From Kutzneria sp. 744 (GTDB taxonomy: Bacteria; Actinomycetota; Actinomycetes; Mycobacteriales; Pseudonocardiaceae), in assembly GCF_000568255.1 (NCBI RefSeq), contig NZ_KK037166.1, forward strand, positions 9,510,124 to 9,566,080: a DNA stretch of 55,957 nucleotides. The letters are read 5' to 3'. The notes under the pieces are model-generated. The model was not told the DNA's origin and did not search any database. It saw nothing but the letters and a program-made list of their open reading frames with translations. Shown in pieces: positions 1-8,448 of this stretch. Position 1 is the first letter of the stretch. Each line of letters starts with the position of its first letter. The translations under genes and the position numbers were made by a program.

Positions 1-13
1 GGGCACCTTGGTG

Positions 14-1481
14 TCAGCGGTAGACCGTCAACGCGGTGCGGCGGGCCTTGAAGGCGAAGACGGAGCCCTCGGGGTGGACCTCGCCGTCGGTGGCGATGGC
101 GACGGCGCGGCCGTGCACGCGGACCTCGAACTCGGGCAGGTCGAGCTGGCGGTAGGTGTGGCTGCGGTGCAGGGCCCCGGCCAGGGCGGCGAAGACGAAG
201 CGGGTGCGGGAGAAGGGGATGTCGGCGCGGATGAAGCGCACGTCCAGCAGCCCGGAGTCGAGGCGGTGGCGGGTGGCGGGGGCGAAGCCCTTGGGCAGGT
301 AGGGGTTGTTGCCGACGAAGACCATCCAGACCGTGGCCCGGCGGCCGTTGATGGTCACCGTGAGCGGCTCGGCCTCGTGCAGGACGCGGACCAGGGCGTA
401 GGCGCCGGCCGGCCACTTGCCGAGGCGCTTGGCGTGCTTGTCGCGCAGGCGGACCAGGTCGGGGTAGCCGCCGAGGCTGGCGGTGTTCAGGAAGATCGTC
501 GGCTCACCGCCCTCCACGGACACGGATCCGAGGCCGATGGCGATCCCCGTGCCGGATTCGGTGGCGGTGCGGCTCTGTTCGAGGCTGCTGACGCCGATGT
601 CGCGGGCGAAGTGGTTGAGGGTGCCGGCGGGCACGACGGCCAGCGGCAGCCCGGTGTCGGCGGCGACCGACGCCACCGCGGCCACGGTGCCGTCGCCGCC
701 GGCCGCGCCGAGGGCCCGGACGGCGGAGAAGTCCTGGTCGGCGAGCTCGTCGATGCGGATCACGGTGGCTTGGGGCCACGCGGCCTTGATCTCGTCGGCC
801 GGGTCGGTGTCGTCGGGCCCCGAGTTGGGGTTGGCGACGATGGTCAGGCCCTCCCCGTCCTGGAGCACGGGAGTGTGGACGGGCGTGTCCGATTCGGCCG
901 GCTGGCCGACACCCAGGGGCCACCAGCGCCGGGTGAGCAGCCCGACACCGACGCCCATGGCCGCGCCGAAGGCGACGTCCGAGGGCCAGTGCACGCCCGT
1001 GTGCACGCGCGAGTAGGCCACGGCGGCGGCCACCGGGGGCGACGAAGGCGGCGGCCACCGGCGATTCCATGGCCACCGCGGTGGTGAAGGCGGCGGCCGA
1101 GGCGGCGTGCCCGGACGGGAACGAGGAGGAGGTGGGACGCCTGGTCAGCCGCCGCGCGAGCGGCACCAGGTCGGCGGCGGGCCGTCGGCGGGGGAAGACC
1201 TGTTTGCCCAGGGCGTTGGCCGTGAAGCTGGCGCCGGCGATGGCGACCAGGCCACGCATCGCGGCCCGCCGCCCCCGGCCCGGCATGGTGGCCAGCACCG
1301 CCGCGGCGGTGAACCAGATCAAGCTGTGGTTCGCCGAAGTCGACAGTTTCTTGACCACAACATCCGCGCGGGACGGCCGCAGGGCCGCCGACCTGCGCAT
1401 CAAAGCCTCGTCGAGGCGGTTCACGGAGCGCACGTTATGCGAAGGTAGCCGAATTTTCGCGCCGATCCCCGAACGGCGCAC
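14..1481 (-). pseudogene. PAP2 phosphatase / diacylglycerol kinase-like fusion, frameshifted
   Basis: The N-terminal part carries the PAP2 (lipid phosphate phosphatase) signature in order: KQVFPRRRP, the PSGHAASA block and SRVHTGVHWPSD, on a hydrophobic helical background. The C-terminal part is a lipid-kinase catalytic domain with GGDGTVAA and PAGTLNHFARD. Actinobacteria often encode this fusion, a membrane protein expected to act on phosphatidate/isoprenyl lipids. The two halves are in different frames. The break lies in a five-G run at 1035-1039 (plus strand); removing one G gives a continuous product of about 470-490 residues ending at the TGA at 14-16. The furthest GTG is at 1481, but a GTG at 1424 (VNRLDEALM) is a reasonable alternative. 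The gene is divergent from pafA. I infer a sequencing error rather than true decay, because both catalytic halves look intact. Confidence 0.85.
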
Positions 1482-1503
1482 GGTCAGCGCGCGCCGGACC
1501 GCC

Positions 1504-1516
1504 TAATGTGAAGGGA
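1504..1516 (+). promoter_or_regulatory. Candidate -10 element for leaderless pafA
   Basis: TAATGT at 1504-1509 lies six bases before the ATG of pafA at 1516. In actinobacteria this spacing is typical of leaderless transcripts that begin at the start codon. No good -35 is visible. This is pattern-based inference only. Confidence 0.3.
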
Positions 1517-2874
1517 TGCAGCGGCGGATCTTCGGAATCGAGACCGAGTTCGGGGTGACCTGCACGTTCCACGGGCAGCGTCGGTTGTCACCCGACGAGG
1601 TGGCGCGGTACCTGTTCCGGCGCGTCGTGTCGTGGGGGCGCTCGTCGAACGTCTTCCTGCGCAACGGCTCGCGCCTGTACCTGGACGTCGGCTCCCACCC
1701 GGAGTACGCGACCGCCGAGTGCGACGACCTCACGCAGCTGGTCACGCACGACAAGGCCGGTGAGCGGATCCTGGAGGACCTGCTCGTCGACGCCGAGCGG
1801 CGGCTGGCCGACGAGGGCATCGGCGGCGACATCTTCCTGTTCAAGAACAACACCGACTCGGCCGGCAACTCCTACGGCTGCCACGAGAACTACTGCGTGG
1901 CCCGGGCCGGCGAGTTCTCGCGGATCGCCGACGTGCTGCTGCCGTTCCTGGTGACCAGGCAGCTGATCTGCGGCGCCGGCAAGGTGCTGCAGACCCCGCG
2001 CGGCGCGGTGTACTGCTTGTCCCAGCGGGCCGAGCACATCTGGGAGGGCGTCTCCAGCGCGACCACCCGCTCCCGTCCGATCATCAACACCCGTGACGAG
2101 CCGCACGCCGACGCCGAGCGCTACCGGCGCCTGCACGTGATCGTCGGCGACTCGAACATGTCCGAGGTGACGACGCTGCTCAAGGTGGGCAGCGCCAACC
2201 TGGTGCTGGAGATGATCGAGCAGGGCGTGCAGTTCCGGGACTTCAGCCTGGACAACCCGATCCGGGCGATCCGCGAGATCAGCCACGACCTGACCGGCCG
2301 CCGGCTGGTCCGGCTGGCCGGCGGCCGCGAGGCCTCCGCGCTGGACATCCAGCGCGAGTACCACGCCAAGGCCGTCGAGCACGTGGCGTCGCGGACCAAC
2401 GACCCGACCTCGCAGCGGGTCGTCGACCTGTGGGGCAAGGTCCTGGACGCCGTCGAGGCGCAGGACCTGTCCAAGATCGACCGGGAGATCGACTGGGCGG
2501 TCAAGCACCGCCTGATCGAGCGCTACCAGGCCAAGCACGGCCTGGAGCTGTCCAGCCCGCGTATCGCCCAGCTCGACCTGGCCTACCACGACATCCGGCG
2601 CGGGCGGGGCATCTTCGACCTGCTCCAGCGCAAGGACCTGGTGCACCGGGTCACCGACGACGGCGAGATCGAGGCGGCCAAGGACACCCCGCCCCAGACC
2701 ACCCGGGCCAAGCTGCGCGGCGACTTCATCGCCGCCGCCCAGGCCGCCGGCCGGGACTTCACCGTCGACTGGGTGCACCTGAAGCTCAACGACCAGGCCC
2801 AGCGCACCGTCCTGTGCAAGGACCCCTTCCGCGCCGTCGACGAACGCGTGGAACGCCTGATCTCCAGCCTGTGA
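1516..2874 (+). CDS. pafA: Pup--protein ligase PafA
   Basis: PafA attaches the small modifier Pup, through its C-terminal glutamate, to lysines of target proteins and so marks them for the bacterial proteasome. The 452-residue length is that of the family. The N-terminus [11 protein letters not shown] is the carboxylate-amine-ligase-like signature, followed by the conserved [19 protein letters not shown] segment and the [17 protein letters not shown] segment of the ATP/metal site. The C-terminus ends in RVERLISSL. It is followed by a strong hairpin terminator. In mycobacteria pafA is directly upstream of pafB and pafC; here a UbiA gene and an SRPBCC gene lie between them. Prokaryotic proteasome genes themselves are not in the window. 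Confidence 0.98.
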   Translation: MQRRIFGIETEFGVTCTFHGQRRLSPDEVARYLFRRVVSWGRSSNVFLRNGSRLYLDVGSHPEYATAECDDLTQLVTHDKAGERILEDLLVDAERRLADEGIGGDIFLFKNNTDSAGNSYGCHENYCVARAGEFSRIADVLLPFLVTRQLICGAGKVLQTPRGAVYCLSQRAEHIWEGVSSATTRSRPIINTRDEPHADAERYRRLHVIVGDSNMSEVTTLLKVGSANLVLEMIEQGVQFRDFSLDNPIRAIREISHDLTGRRLVRLAGGREASALDIQREYHAKAVEHVASRTNDPTSQRVVDLWGKVLDAVEAQDLSKIDREIDWAVKHRLIERYQAKHGLELSSPRIAQLDLAYHDIRRGRGIFDLLQRKDLVHRVTDDGEIEAAKDTPPQTTRAKLRGDFIAAAQAAGRDFTVDWVHLKLNDQAQRTVLCKDPFRAVDERVERLISSL

Positions 2875-2889
2875 CCGCTTGACAACGCG

Positions 2890-2918
2890 AAGGCCCGCCC
2901 CACCTGGGGCGGGCCTTT
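2890..2918 (+). terminator. Hairpin terminator after pafA
   Basis: A perfect 12-bp stem, 2890-2901 (AAGGCCCGCCCC) pairing with 2906-2917, closes a four-base loop. The A/T outer pairs give a short U run on either strand, so it may serve both pafA and the converging UbiA gene. Confidence 0.85.
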
Positions 2919-3025
2919 CCGTGTCCCCGGACCAAGATCGCGCCGACCCGGCCGGCCGGCTTCGCCGAGTAAAATCGAATCTGGGGGATCCCTGGAGAAG
3001 TTGATCTTCAGGGATGGCGTGATGA

Positions 3026-3775
3026 TCAGGTCGTGATGATCAGGAGGACCACGTCCAGGAGCGCCACCAGCATGGCGGCCTGGAAGGGGTGGCGGCGGCC
3101 GAAGAGCAGGACCACGGCCGAGGCGGCCACGGCGTAGGGGTTGAGGACTGCGGCGGCGGCCAGGAGCAGGACGCAGGTGGCGGCCCAACTGCCCCGCGGC
3201 CCCAGGCGATGGGGGAGGCCCCGGACGCCGGTGGCCAGGTCCTGGGCCAGGTCGGGAAGGGCGTTGGCGAAGTGGGCGCCGGAACCGAGCAGGGCACCGG
3301 CGGCCAGCAGCCACCACGGCGGCGTCGCGGGCACGCCCAGGACCACGAAAGCGGGCCCGCCGGCGAAGGACACGGCGTACGGCAGCACCGACAGCACGGT
3401 GCCCTTGAGCAGCGCGTTGTAGCTCCACGCGCTGGCCACGGCCACCAGGTGCACGAGCCCGGGGATCAACCCCGACAGGAACGACAGCGGCACGACGGCC
3501 ACACCTGACACCACATACGCCACCAAGACCGCCTTCGCACCGACCTCGCCGTTGGGAATGGGCTTGTCGGCACGGCCGGAGGCGGCGTCGCGATCCCGGT
3601 CCAGGTAGTCGTTGAGCCAGCCCACGGACAGCTGCCCGGACAGGATGGTCGCCCCCACGGCGGCGATGCCGCCCGGCGACCGGCCCCACACCACGGCCAG
3701 CCCCACCGAGATCAGCGTGACGGCGACCGCCGGCGCGGGGTGGCTCGCTCGGACCAGTCCGCTGACCATGGGCAC
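3026..3775 (-). CDS. UbiA-family prenyltransferase
   Basis: An integral membrane protein of about 249 residues with seven to nine hydrophobic segments. It has the two aspartate-rich motifs of the UbiA superfamily: NDYLDRDRDAASGRADKP around residues 54-72 (first NDxxDxxxD), and NALPDLAQD near residue 170 (second DxxxD). These bind the diphosphate of the isoprenoid donor through Mg2+. The acceptor cannot be told from sequence; menaquinone/heme-like or lipid acceptors are all possible. The start may be the GTG at 3775 or the ATG two codons later, and neither has a strong ribosome binding site. It is divergent from the SRPBCC gene (57-bp gap) and sits between pafA and pafB, which are usually adjacent. 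Confidence 0.88.
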   Translation of the reverse strand: MPMVSGLVRASHPAPAVAVTLISVGLAVVWGRSPGGIAAVGATILSGQLSVGWLNDYLDRDRDAASGRADKPIPNGEVGAKAVLVAYVVSGVAVVPLSFLSGLIPGLVHLVAVASAWSYNALLKGTVLSVLPYAVSFAGGPAFVVLGVPATPPWWLLAAGALLGSGAHFANALPDLAQDLATGVRGLPHRLGPRGSWAATCVLLLAAAAVLNPYAVAASAVVLLFGRRHPFQAAMLVALLDVVLLIITT

Positions 3776-3832
3776 GATCCACTACTCTGCCGGAATCTGG
3801 GCCCGGGAGCGTGCCCGTCCTAGGAGAACACG

Positions 3833-4252
3833 GTGCCGGCAACCGATCTGATCCACACCTACGTGGTGCCCGCGCGCCCCGAGAAGGTGTACGCGCACAT
3901 CACCGACCCCGCCAGCTACGTGGGCCTGTCGCCGCTGGTCGTCGACGTGTACGACATCGACGACACGGGCTACACGGCGGTCGAGCGGTTCCGGCTCGGG
4001 CCGTTCAAGCACGACAACCACATTCGGGTGACGCTGACCGCGGGGGACAATGTGGTGGCCAGCGACGTGCGCAGCCCCGGCGGCGTGCGGCTGGCCCACC
4101 GGTTCGAGCTGTCCGGGCACGCCGACGGCTGCGAGGTCGTGGAGCGCATGCACCTGACCGCCCCGTTCGGGCTGGTGCGTTTCGCCGCGTCCCAGGCGCT
4201 CGGCGTGATGCGGGCGCGGCGAGCGATCCTGACCAGCAGGCTGGAGGACTAA
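3833..4252 (+). CDS. SRPBCC (START-like) family protein
   Basis: A 139-residue protein with the N-terminal pattern of SRPBCC ligand-binding proteins (HTYVVPARPEKVYAHITDP, then beta strands and a long C-terminal helix ending RRAILTSRLED). The fold makes a hydrophobic pocket, and many members bind lipids or polyketides. The GTG start at 3833 is preceded by AGGAG at 3822-3826. It ends nine bases before pafB and is probably co-transcribed with it. No ligand can be assigned. Confidence 0.75.
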   Translation: MPATDLIHTYVVPARPEKVYAHITDPASYVGLSPLVVDVYDIDDTGYTAVERFRLGPFKHDNHIRVTLTAGDNVVASDVRSPGGVRLAHRFELSGHADGCEVVERMHLTAPFGLVRFAASQALGVMRARRAILTSRLED

Positions 4253-4261
4253 GGTGCTGAC

Positions 4262-5248
4262 GTGTCCATAGCCCGCGCCGAACGTCTCGTCAACCTCGTG
4301 CTGTGCCTGCTGTCCACCCGGCAGTACCTGACGGCCGACCGGATCAGGACGATCGTGCCCGGCTACCCCGAGGACGCCAACCCGGAGGCGTTCTACCGGA
4401 TGTTCGAGCGGGACAAGGCCGAGCTGCGCGACCTGGGCATCCCGCTGGAGACCGGCCGCAACAACCCGTTCGACCCGGCCGAGGGCTACCGCATCGCTCG
4501 CCGCGACTACGAGCTCGGCGACATCGACCTGGAGCCGGACGAGGCGGCCGCGGTGGCGCTGGCCGTGCGGCTGTGGGACTCGCCGGAGCTGACCGGGGCG
4601 GCCGAGGTGGCGCTGCTCAAGCTGCGCGCCGCGGGCGTGGACGTGGACCAGGCCGCGCCGGCCGCGGTGGAGCCGCGGGTGCGGGCCAGCGAGCCGGCGT
4701 TCGCGACGCTGCTCCAGGCCGTGCAGACCGGCCGGGTCGTCACGTTCGACTACCGCCGCCCGGTGCCGGCCGAGGTGCGGACGCGGACCGTGGAGCCGTG
4801 GGGCGTGGTGTCCTGGCGTGGCCGCTGGTATCTGGTCGGGCACGACCGCGACCGCCGGGCCGCGCGGTGCTTCCGTCTGCAACGGATCGTCGGCGACGCC
4901 AAGGCCGTGAGCAAGCCGGGCGAGGTGCAGACGCCGGTGGGCGTGGACCTGATGAGCTACGTGAAGGGCTTCGAGGACGACAGCGCCCAGGGCACGCTGG
5001 CCCGCCTGTGGGTGGCCAAGGGGCAGGCTCAGGGGCTGCGCCGACGGGCCCGGGTGGTCGGCGCGGACGTCGTCGACGGCATCGAGGGGGATCTGCTGGA
5101 GATCGAGCTGACCCAGCCCGAGTCGGCGGCCGGCTGGATCGCCGGCTTCGGCGCGGACGTCGAGGTGCTGGAGCCGGAGCTGCTGCGCAAGTCGGTGTAC
5201 GAGCGGCTGCTCGGCGCGCTGGCCGCGGCGGACGGGAAGGCGTCGTGA
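4262..5248 (+). CDS. pafB: WYL-domain transcriptional regulator PafB
   Basis: The 328-residue protein has an N-terminal winged-helix region (ERLVNLVLCLLSTRQYLTAD) and a WYL domain around residues 145-215 that includes the diagnostic GRWYLVGHDRD. PafB and PafC form a heterodimer that activates the LexA-independent DNA-damage response in mycobacteria by changing RNA polymerase promoter recognition (established for the family). The stop codon overlaps the GTG start of pafC (GTGA at 5245-5248), so the two are translationally coupled, as expected for obligate partners. Confidence 0.95.
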   Translation: MSIARAERLVNLVLCLLSTRQYLTADRIRTIVPGYPEDANPEAFYRMFERDKAELRDLGIPLETGRNNPFDPAEGYRIARRDYELGDIDLEPDEAAAVALAVRLWDSPELTGAAEVALLKLRAAGVDVDQAAPAAVEPRVRASEPAFATLLQAVQTGRVVTFDYRRPVPAEVRTRTVEPWGVVSWRGRWYLVGHDRDRRAARCFRLQRIVGDAKAVSKPGEVQTPVGVDLMSYVKGFEDDSAQGTLARLWVAKGQAQGLRRRARVVGADVVDGIEGDLLEIELTQPESAAGWIAGFGADVEVLEPELLRKSVYERLLGALAAADGKAS

Positions 5249-6224
5249 GCTCCAGCGGGACCGACCGGCTGACCCGGTTGCTGGCGCTGGTGCCGTACCT
5301 GATCGCGCGGCCGGGCATCCCGGTCGACGAGGCCGCCGCCGACTTCGGCGTGACGGCCCGGCAGCTGCGCAAGGACCTGGAGCTGTTTGTGGATGTGCGG
5401 CCTGCCGGGGTACGGGGCCGGGTGACCTGATCGATCTGTCCTTTCGAGGGCGAGACGATCACCGTCACCTTCGACGCCTGCATGAACAAGCCGCTGCGGC
5501 TGACCGGGCGCCCGAGGCGACCGCCCTGCTGGTGGCGCTGCGGGCGCTGGCCGACACCCCCGGCGTGGCCGACACCGACGCCGTGCGCCGGGCCCTGGCC
5601 AAGGTCGAGGCCGCCGCCGGCGCCGCCCAGCCGGCCGGCGTCGTGGTCGGGCTCGCCGCCCCCGAGGCCGAGGCGACCGCCGAGGTGCGGGAGATCGTCC
5701 GGGACGCCCTGAGCCGCAAGCGGGCGCTGAAGATCCGGTACTACACCGCGTCGCGGGACGAGATGACCGAGCGGGTCGTCGACCCCATGCGGGCGCTGCT
5801 GGTGGAGGGCCGCAACTACCTGGAGGCGTGGTGCCGCTACGCCTGCGACATGCGCCTGTTCCGGATGGACCGGATCGACGCCATCGAGGTCCTCGACGAG
5901 CCCGCCGCCCCGCCGCCCTACGCCGAGCCCACCGACGTCTCCGCCGGCCTGTTCCGCCCCGAGGCCGGGCAGCAGGTCGCCGTGCTGCGGCTGGAGCCCG
6001 ACGCCCGCTGGATCTCCGAGTACTACGCCGTCGACGAGCAGACCGAGCTCGACGGCGGCCGGTGCCGGGTGGTCATGCGCTACACCGACCCCACGTGGAT
6101 GGCCCGCCTCGTGGTCGGCACCGGCGGCCTCGCCGTGGCCGAGGGGCCCGTCGAGCTGGTGGACCTGATCCGCGAGCGCACCTCGGCGGCGCTGGCCCGC
6201 GCCGGCCGCCAACTCGCCGGCTGA
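5245..6224 (+). pseudogene. pafC: WYL-domain regulator PafC, multiply frameshifted
   Basis: The partner of PafB in the DNA-damage-responsive activator. The N-terminus (DRLTRLLALVPYLIARPGIP, GVTARQLRKDLELL) and the C-terminal WYL region (RNYLEAWCR, DARWISEYYAV) are both clear, and the corrected length of about 324 residues is normal. The frame is broken at four places within about 125 bp: an extra T at 5386-5388, an extra G at 5414-5417, an extra T at 5442-5444, and a shift at 5506-5511 (two extra G or one missing C). Correcting them restores family sequence such as MNKPLRLT followed by PEATALLVALR. The clustering at short homopolymers points to sequence error, but true inactivation is not excluded. 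A long palindrome begins at the base after the stop codon. Confidence 0.88.
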
Positions 6225-6344
6225 ACCCCCGCGAGTCACGCTCTCCGGCACACCGAAACACGGTTTCAGGCAGATCTGAGCCCCGAGTCTCGGTTCTGTC
6301 CGAAACTGTATTTCGGTGTGCCCCAGAGCGTGACTCGCGGGGGT
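6225..6344. repeat. Long palindromic intergenic element, family A copy 1 (uninterrupted)
   Basis: A near-perfect 120-bp inverted repeat. The left arm opens with ACCCCCGCGAGTCACGCTCT at 6225 and the right arm closes with its complement at 6344. Over the outer 45-50 bases only a few positions mismatch, and the centre (CCGAG-T-CTCGG near 6283-6293) continues the symmetry. It starts directly after the pafC TGA. The left arm matches the arm at 14721 at about 48 of 50 positions, so this is a dispersed family. No transposase is nearby. Confidence 0.9.
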
Positions 6345-6386
6345 GGGGTGGGCTGTACCCCGGCCGTATTCGGGAACCTTTACTGT

Positions 6387-6650
6387 GTGCTGGTGTTGTA
6401 CGTCATCGCCGCGCTGGTGATCGTGCTGGGGCTGGTGCCCCTGGCCGTCAATCCTCAGCATTTCGCACATATCAAGGCCGCCCGGTTGAAGGCCACGGCG
6501 GCGCGGGCGCAGGCCGACATCGCCGATCGGCGGGGCCTGGTCCGCGCGAGGATCGCCGCGCTGGGGGTGGCGCTGGCCCAACGCCGTAGGATCGGCAGGG
6601 AGCAACAGGTCGCCGTCGTGGCGGCGGACGCTGAGGGGCGGCATCGGTGA
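6387..6650 (+). CDS. Small single-pass membrane protein coupled to tatC
   Basis: An 87-residue protein from the GTG at 6387: a hydrophobic N-terminal helix (residues 2-19, LVLYVIAALVIVLGLVPLAV) followed by a basic, alanine- and arginine-rich helical tail. The TGA overlaps the tatC GTG start (GTGA at 6647-6650). It occupies the position where actinobacteria usually carry tatA, and the topology resembles TatA (one membrane helix, then a charged helix). It lacks the FG hinge and the polar residue expected in the TatA membrane helix, so I do not call it TatA. Function unknown. Confidence 0.65.
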   Translation: MLVLYVIAALVIVLGLVPLAVNPQHFAHIKAARLKATAARAQADIADRRGLVRARIAALGVALAQRRRIGREQQVAVVAADAEGRHR

Positions 6651-7591
6651 CGTCCGAGAAGAAGACCGAACGCAAGGGCAAGCGGCGTCGTCGCAGCCGT
6701 CGGCAGAATCCCGACGGCACGATGACCTTGATGGAGCACCTGTTCGAGCTGCGGTACCGGCTCGGCATGGCGCTGCTCGGCGTCGCGCTGGGCGGCATCA
6801 TCGGCTTCATCTGGTTCGAGACCTCGGTCTGGCCCATTCCGACGCTGGGTGACCTGCTGATCGGTCCGTACAACAACATCCCCAAGCACCTGCTGCTGCC
6901 GGGCACCGAAGGCAAACTGCTCCAGAACAGCCCGTTCGAGGGCTTCATGGTCCGCCTGCAGGTCGGCATCGCGGCCGGCACGGTGCTGTTCAGCCCGATG
7001 TGGCTCTACCACCTGTGGGCGTTCATCACTCCAGGCCTCTACAACAAGGAAAAGAAGTTCGCCCGGATCTTCGTCGCGTGCGCGGTGGTCCTGTTCGTCG
7101 GCGGCGCGGTGCTGGCCTACCTGGTCGCGCCCGAGGCACTGACCGTGCTGTCGAGCATCAGCTCCAGCGAGTTCGTCACGGCGCTGACCGCCGACAAGTA
7201 CATCTCGTTCATCCTGGCGCTGCTGGTCATCTTCGGCGTGAGCTTCGAGCTGCCGCTGCTGGTGGTGATGCTGAACAAGGTCGGCATCCTGCCGTACCAG
7301 AAGCTCAAGAAATGGCGCCGGGGCATCATCTTCGGCCTGTTCTGCTTCGCCGCGGTGGTCACCCCCGGCCAGGACCCGATCTCGATGTGCGTGCTGGCCG
7401 GCGCGCTGACGGTGCTGTTCGAGGTGGCGGTGCAGATCTCCCGCCTCAACGACCGCAACAAGGACAAGGAGAACGAGTGGTCCGACCTCGATGACGACGA
7501 GGCCTCGCCGCTCAACTACGACCCGCAGCCGGAGCAGGCCACGCCGGAGTCCGAGGTCCGCGCGACGAAGTACGACGAAGACGCCACGTGA
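6647..7591 (+). CDS. tatC: Sec-independent protein translocase TatC
   Basis: TatC is the multi-spanning receptor of the twin-arginine translocase that exports folded proteins. At 314 residues it has the usual features: MTLMEHLFELRYRLG at the cytoplasmic N-terminus, the conserved NSPFEGFMVRLQVG, six hydrophobic helices, FGVSFELPLLVVMLNKVGIL, and FAAVVTPGQDPISM before the last helices. The C-terminal tail is acidic. It overlaps the small membrane protein upstream and the lipid kinase downstream (GTGA at 7588-7591), making a tight operon. Confidence 0.97.
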   Translation: MTSEKKTERKGKRRRRSRRQNPDGTMTLMEHLFELRYRLGMALLGVALGGIIGFIWFETSVWPIPTLGDLLIGPYNNIPKHLLLPGTEGKLLQNSPFEGFMVRLQVGIAAGTVLFSPMWLYHLWAFITPGLYNKEKKFARIFVACAVVLFVGGAVLAYLVAPEALTVLSSISSSEFVTALTADKYISFILALLVIFGVSFELPLLVVMLNKVGILPYQKLKKWRRGIIFGLFCFAAVVTPGQDPISMCVLAGALTVLFEVAVQISRLNDRNKDKENEWSDLDDDEASPLNYDPQPEQATPESEVRATKYDEDAT

Positions 7592-8448
7592 CGGTAGCTC
7601 TGCTGGTGTGCCCGGCGGCCGGTCTCGGCGCCGCCGGGCGGATCGCCGGCACGGTGGCCGACCGCCTGCGGGCGGTGTGCGGTGACGTGCAGCTGCTGGT
7701 CGCCTCCGACGCCGCGGGCACGAACCGGTTGGCGCACAAGGCGGTCCGGGACGGCGTCGAGGTGCTGGCGGTGCTCGGCGGCGACGGCGCCGCGCACGCG
7801 GGCGTGCAGGCCTGTGCCGGCACGAAAACCGCACTTGCCGTCATCCCGGCCGGCACCGGCAACGACTTCGCCCGCGCCCTGGATCTGAGCCTGGACGGCG
7901 TCGTGGAGGCGCTGCGCACGGGCCGTCGCCGGGCGATCGACCTCGGGCACGTGCAGAGCGGGGCCTGGTTCGGCACGGTGCTGTGCGCCGGCTTCGACTC
8001 GGCGGTCAACGAACGCGTGAACCGGATGCGGTGGCCCCGTGGCCCGAGGCGCTATGACCTGGCGATCGTGCTGGAGCTGGCGCAGCTGCGGTCTCGGCCG
8101 CTGACCGTGCGCACGCCGGCCGGCGAGGTGGAGCTGGAGGCGACGCTGATCGCTGTCGGCAACACCCCGTTCTACGGCGGCGGCGTGCCCATCTGCCCGG
8201 ACGCCGACCCCGGCGACGGGCTGCTCGACGTCACCATCGCCGGGCGGGCCAGCCGCACCGAGCTGATGCGGATCCTGCCCAAGCTGCGCACCGGTCGGCA
8301 CGTCGACCACCCGGTGGTGACCACGCTGCGGGCCAGCTCGGTGGCCATCGCCGGCAACGACTGGATCGGCTACGCCGACGGTGAGCGGCAGCGGGAGCTG
8401 CCGCTCACCATCGAGTGCGTGCCGAAGGCGCTAAGGGTTGTGGCTTAA
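7588..8448 (+). CDS. Diacylglycerol/lipid kinase family protein (YegS/BmrU-like)
   Basis: A 286-residue lipid kinase. The nucleotide-binding signature VLGGDGAAHAGV is near residues 60-70, followed by VIPAGTGNDFARALDL and a C-terminal beta-rich domain (GGGVPICPDADPGDGLLDV). It probably phosphorylates a membrane lipid such as diacylglycerol; the exact substrate cannot be read. It is translationally coupled to tatC. Its TAA (8446-8448) overlaps by three bases the TAA of the converging gene. A second kinase domain of the same superfamily lies in the fusion gene at 14-1481. Confidence 0.9.
   Translation: MTVALLVCPAAGLGAAGRIAGTVADRLRAVCGDVQLLVASDAAGTNRLAHKAVRDGVEVLAVLGGDGAAHAGVQACAGTKTALAVIPAGTGNDFARALDLSLDGVVEALRTGRRRAIDLGHVQSGAWFGTVLCAGFDSAVNERVNRMRWPRGPRRYDLAIVLELAQLRSRPLTVRTPAGEVELEATLIAVGNTPFYGGGVPICPDADPGDGLLDVTIAGRASRTELMRILPKLRTGRHVDHPVVTTLRASSVAIAGNDWIGYADGERQRELPLTIECVPKALRVVA

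Noticed and set aside
6387-6650. Calling the small membrane gene tatA
   Set aside because: The FG hinge and the polar residue of the TatA helix are missing; only topology and position agree.
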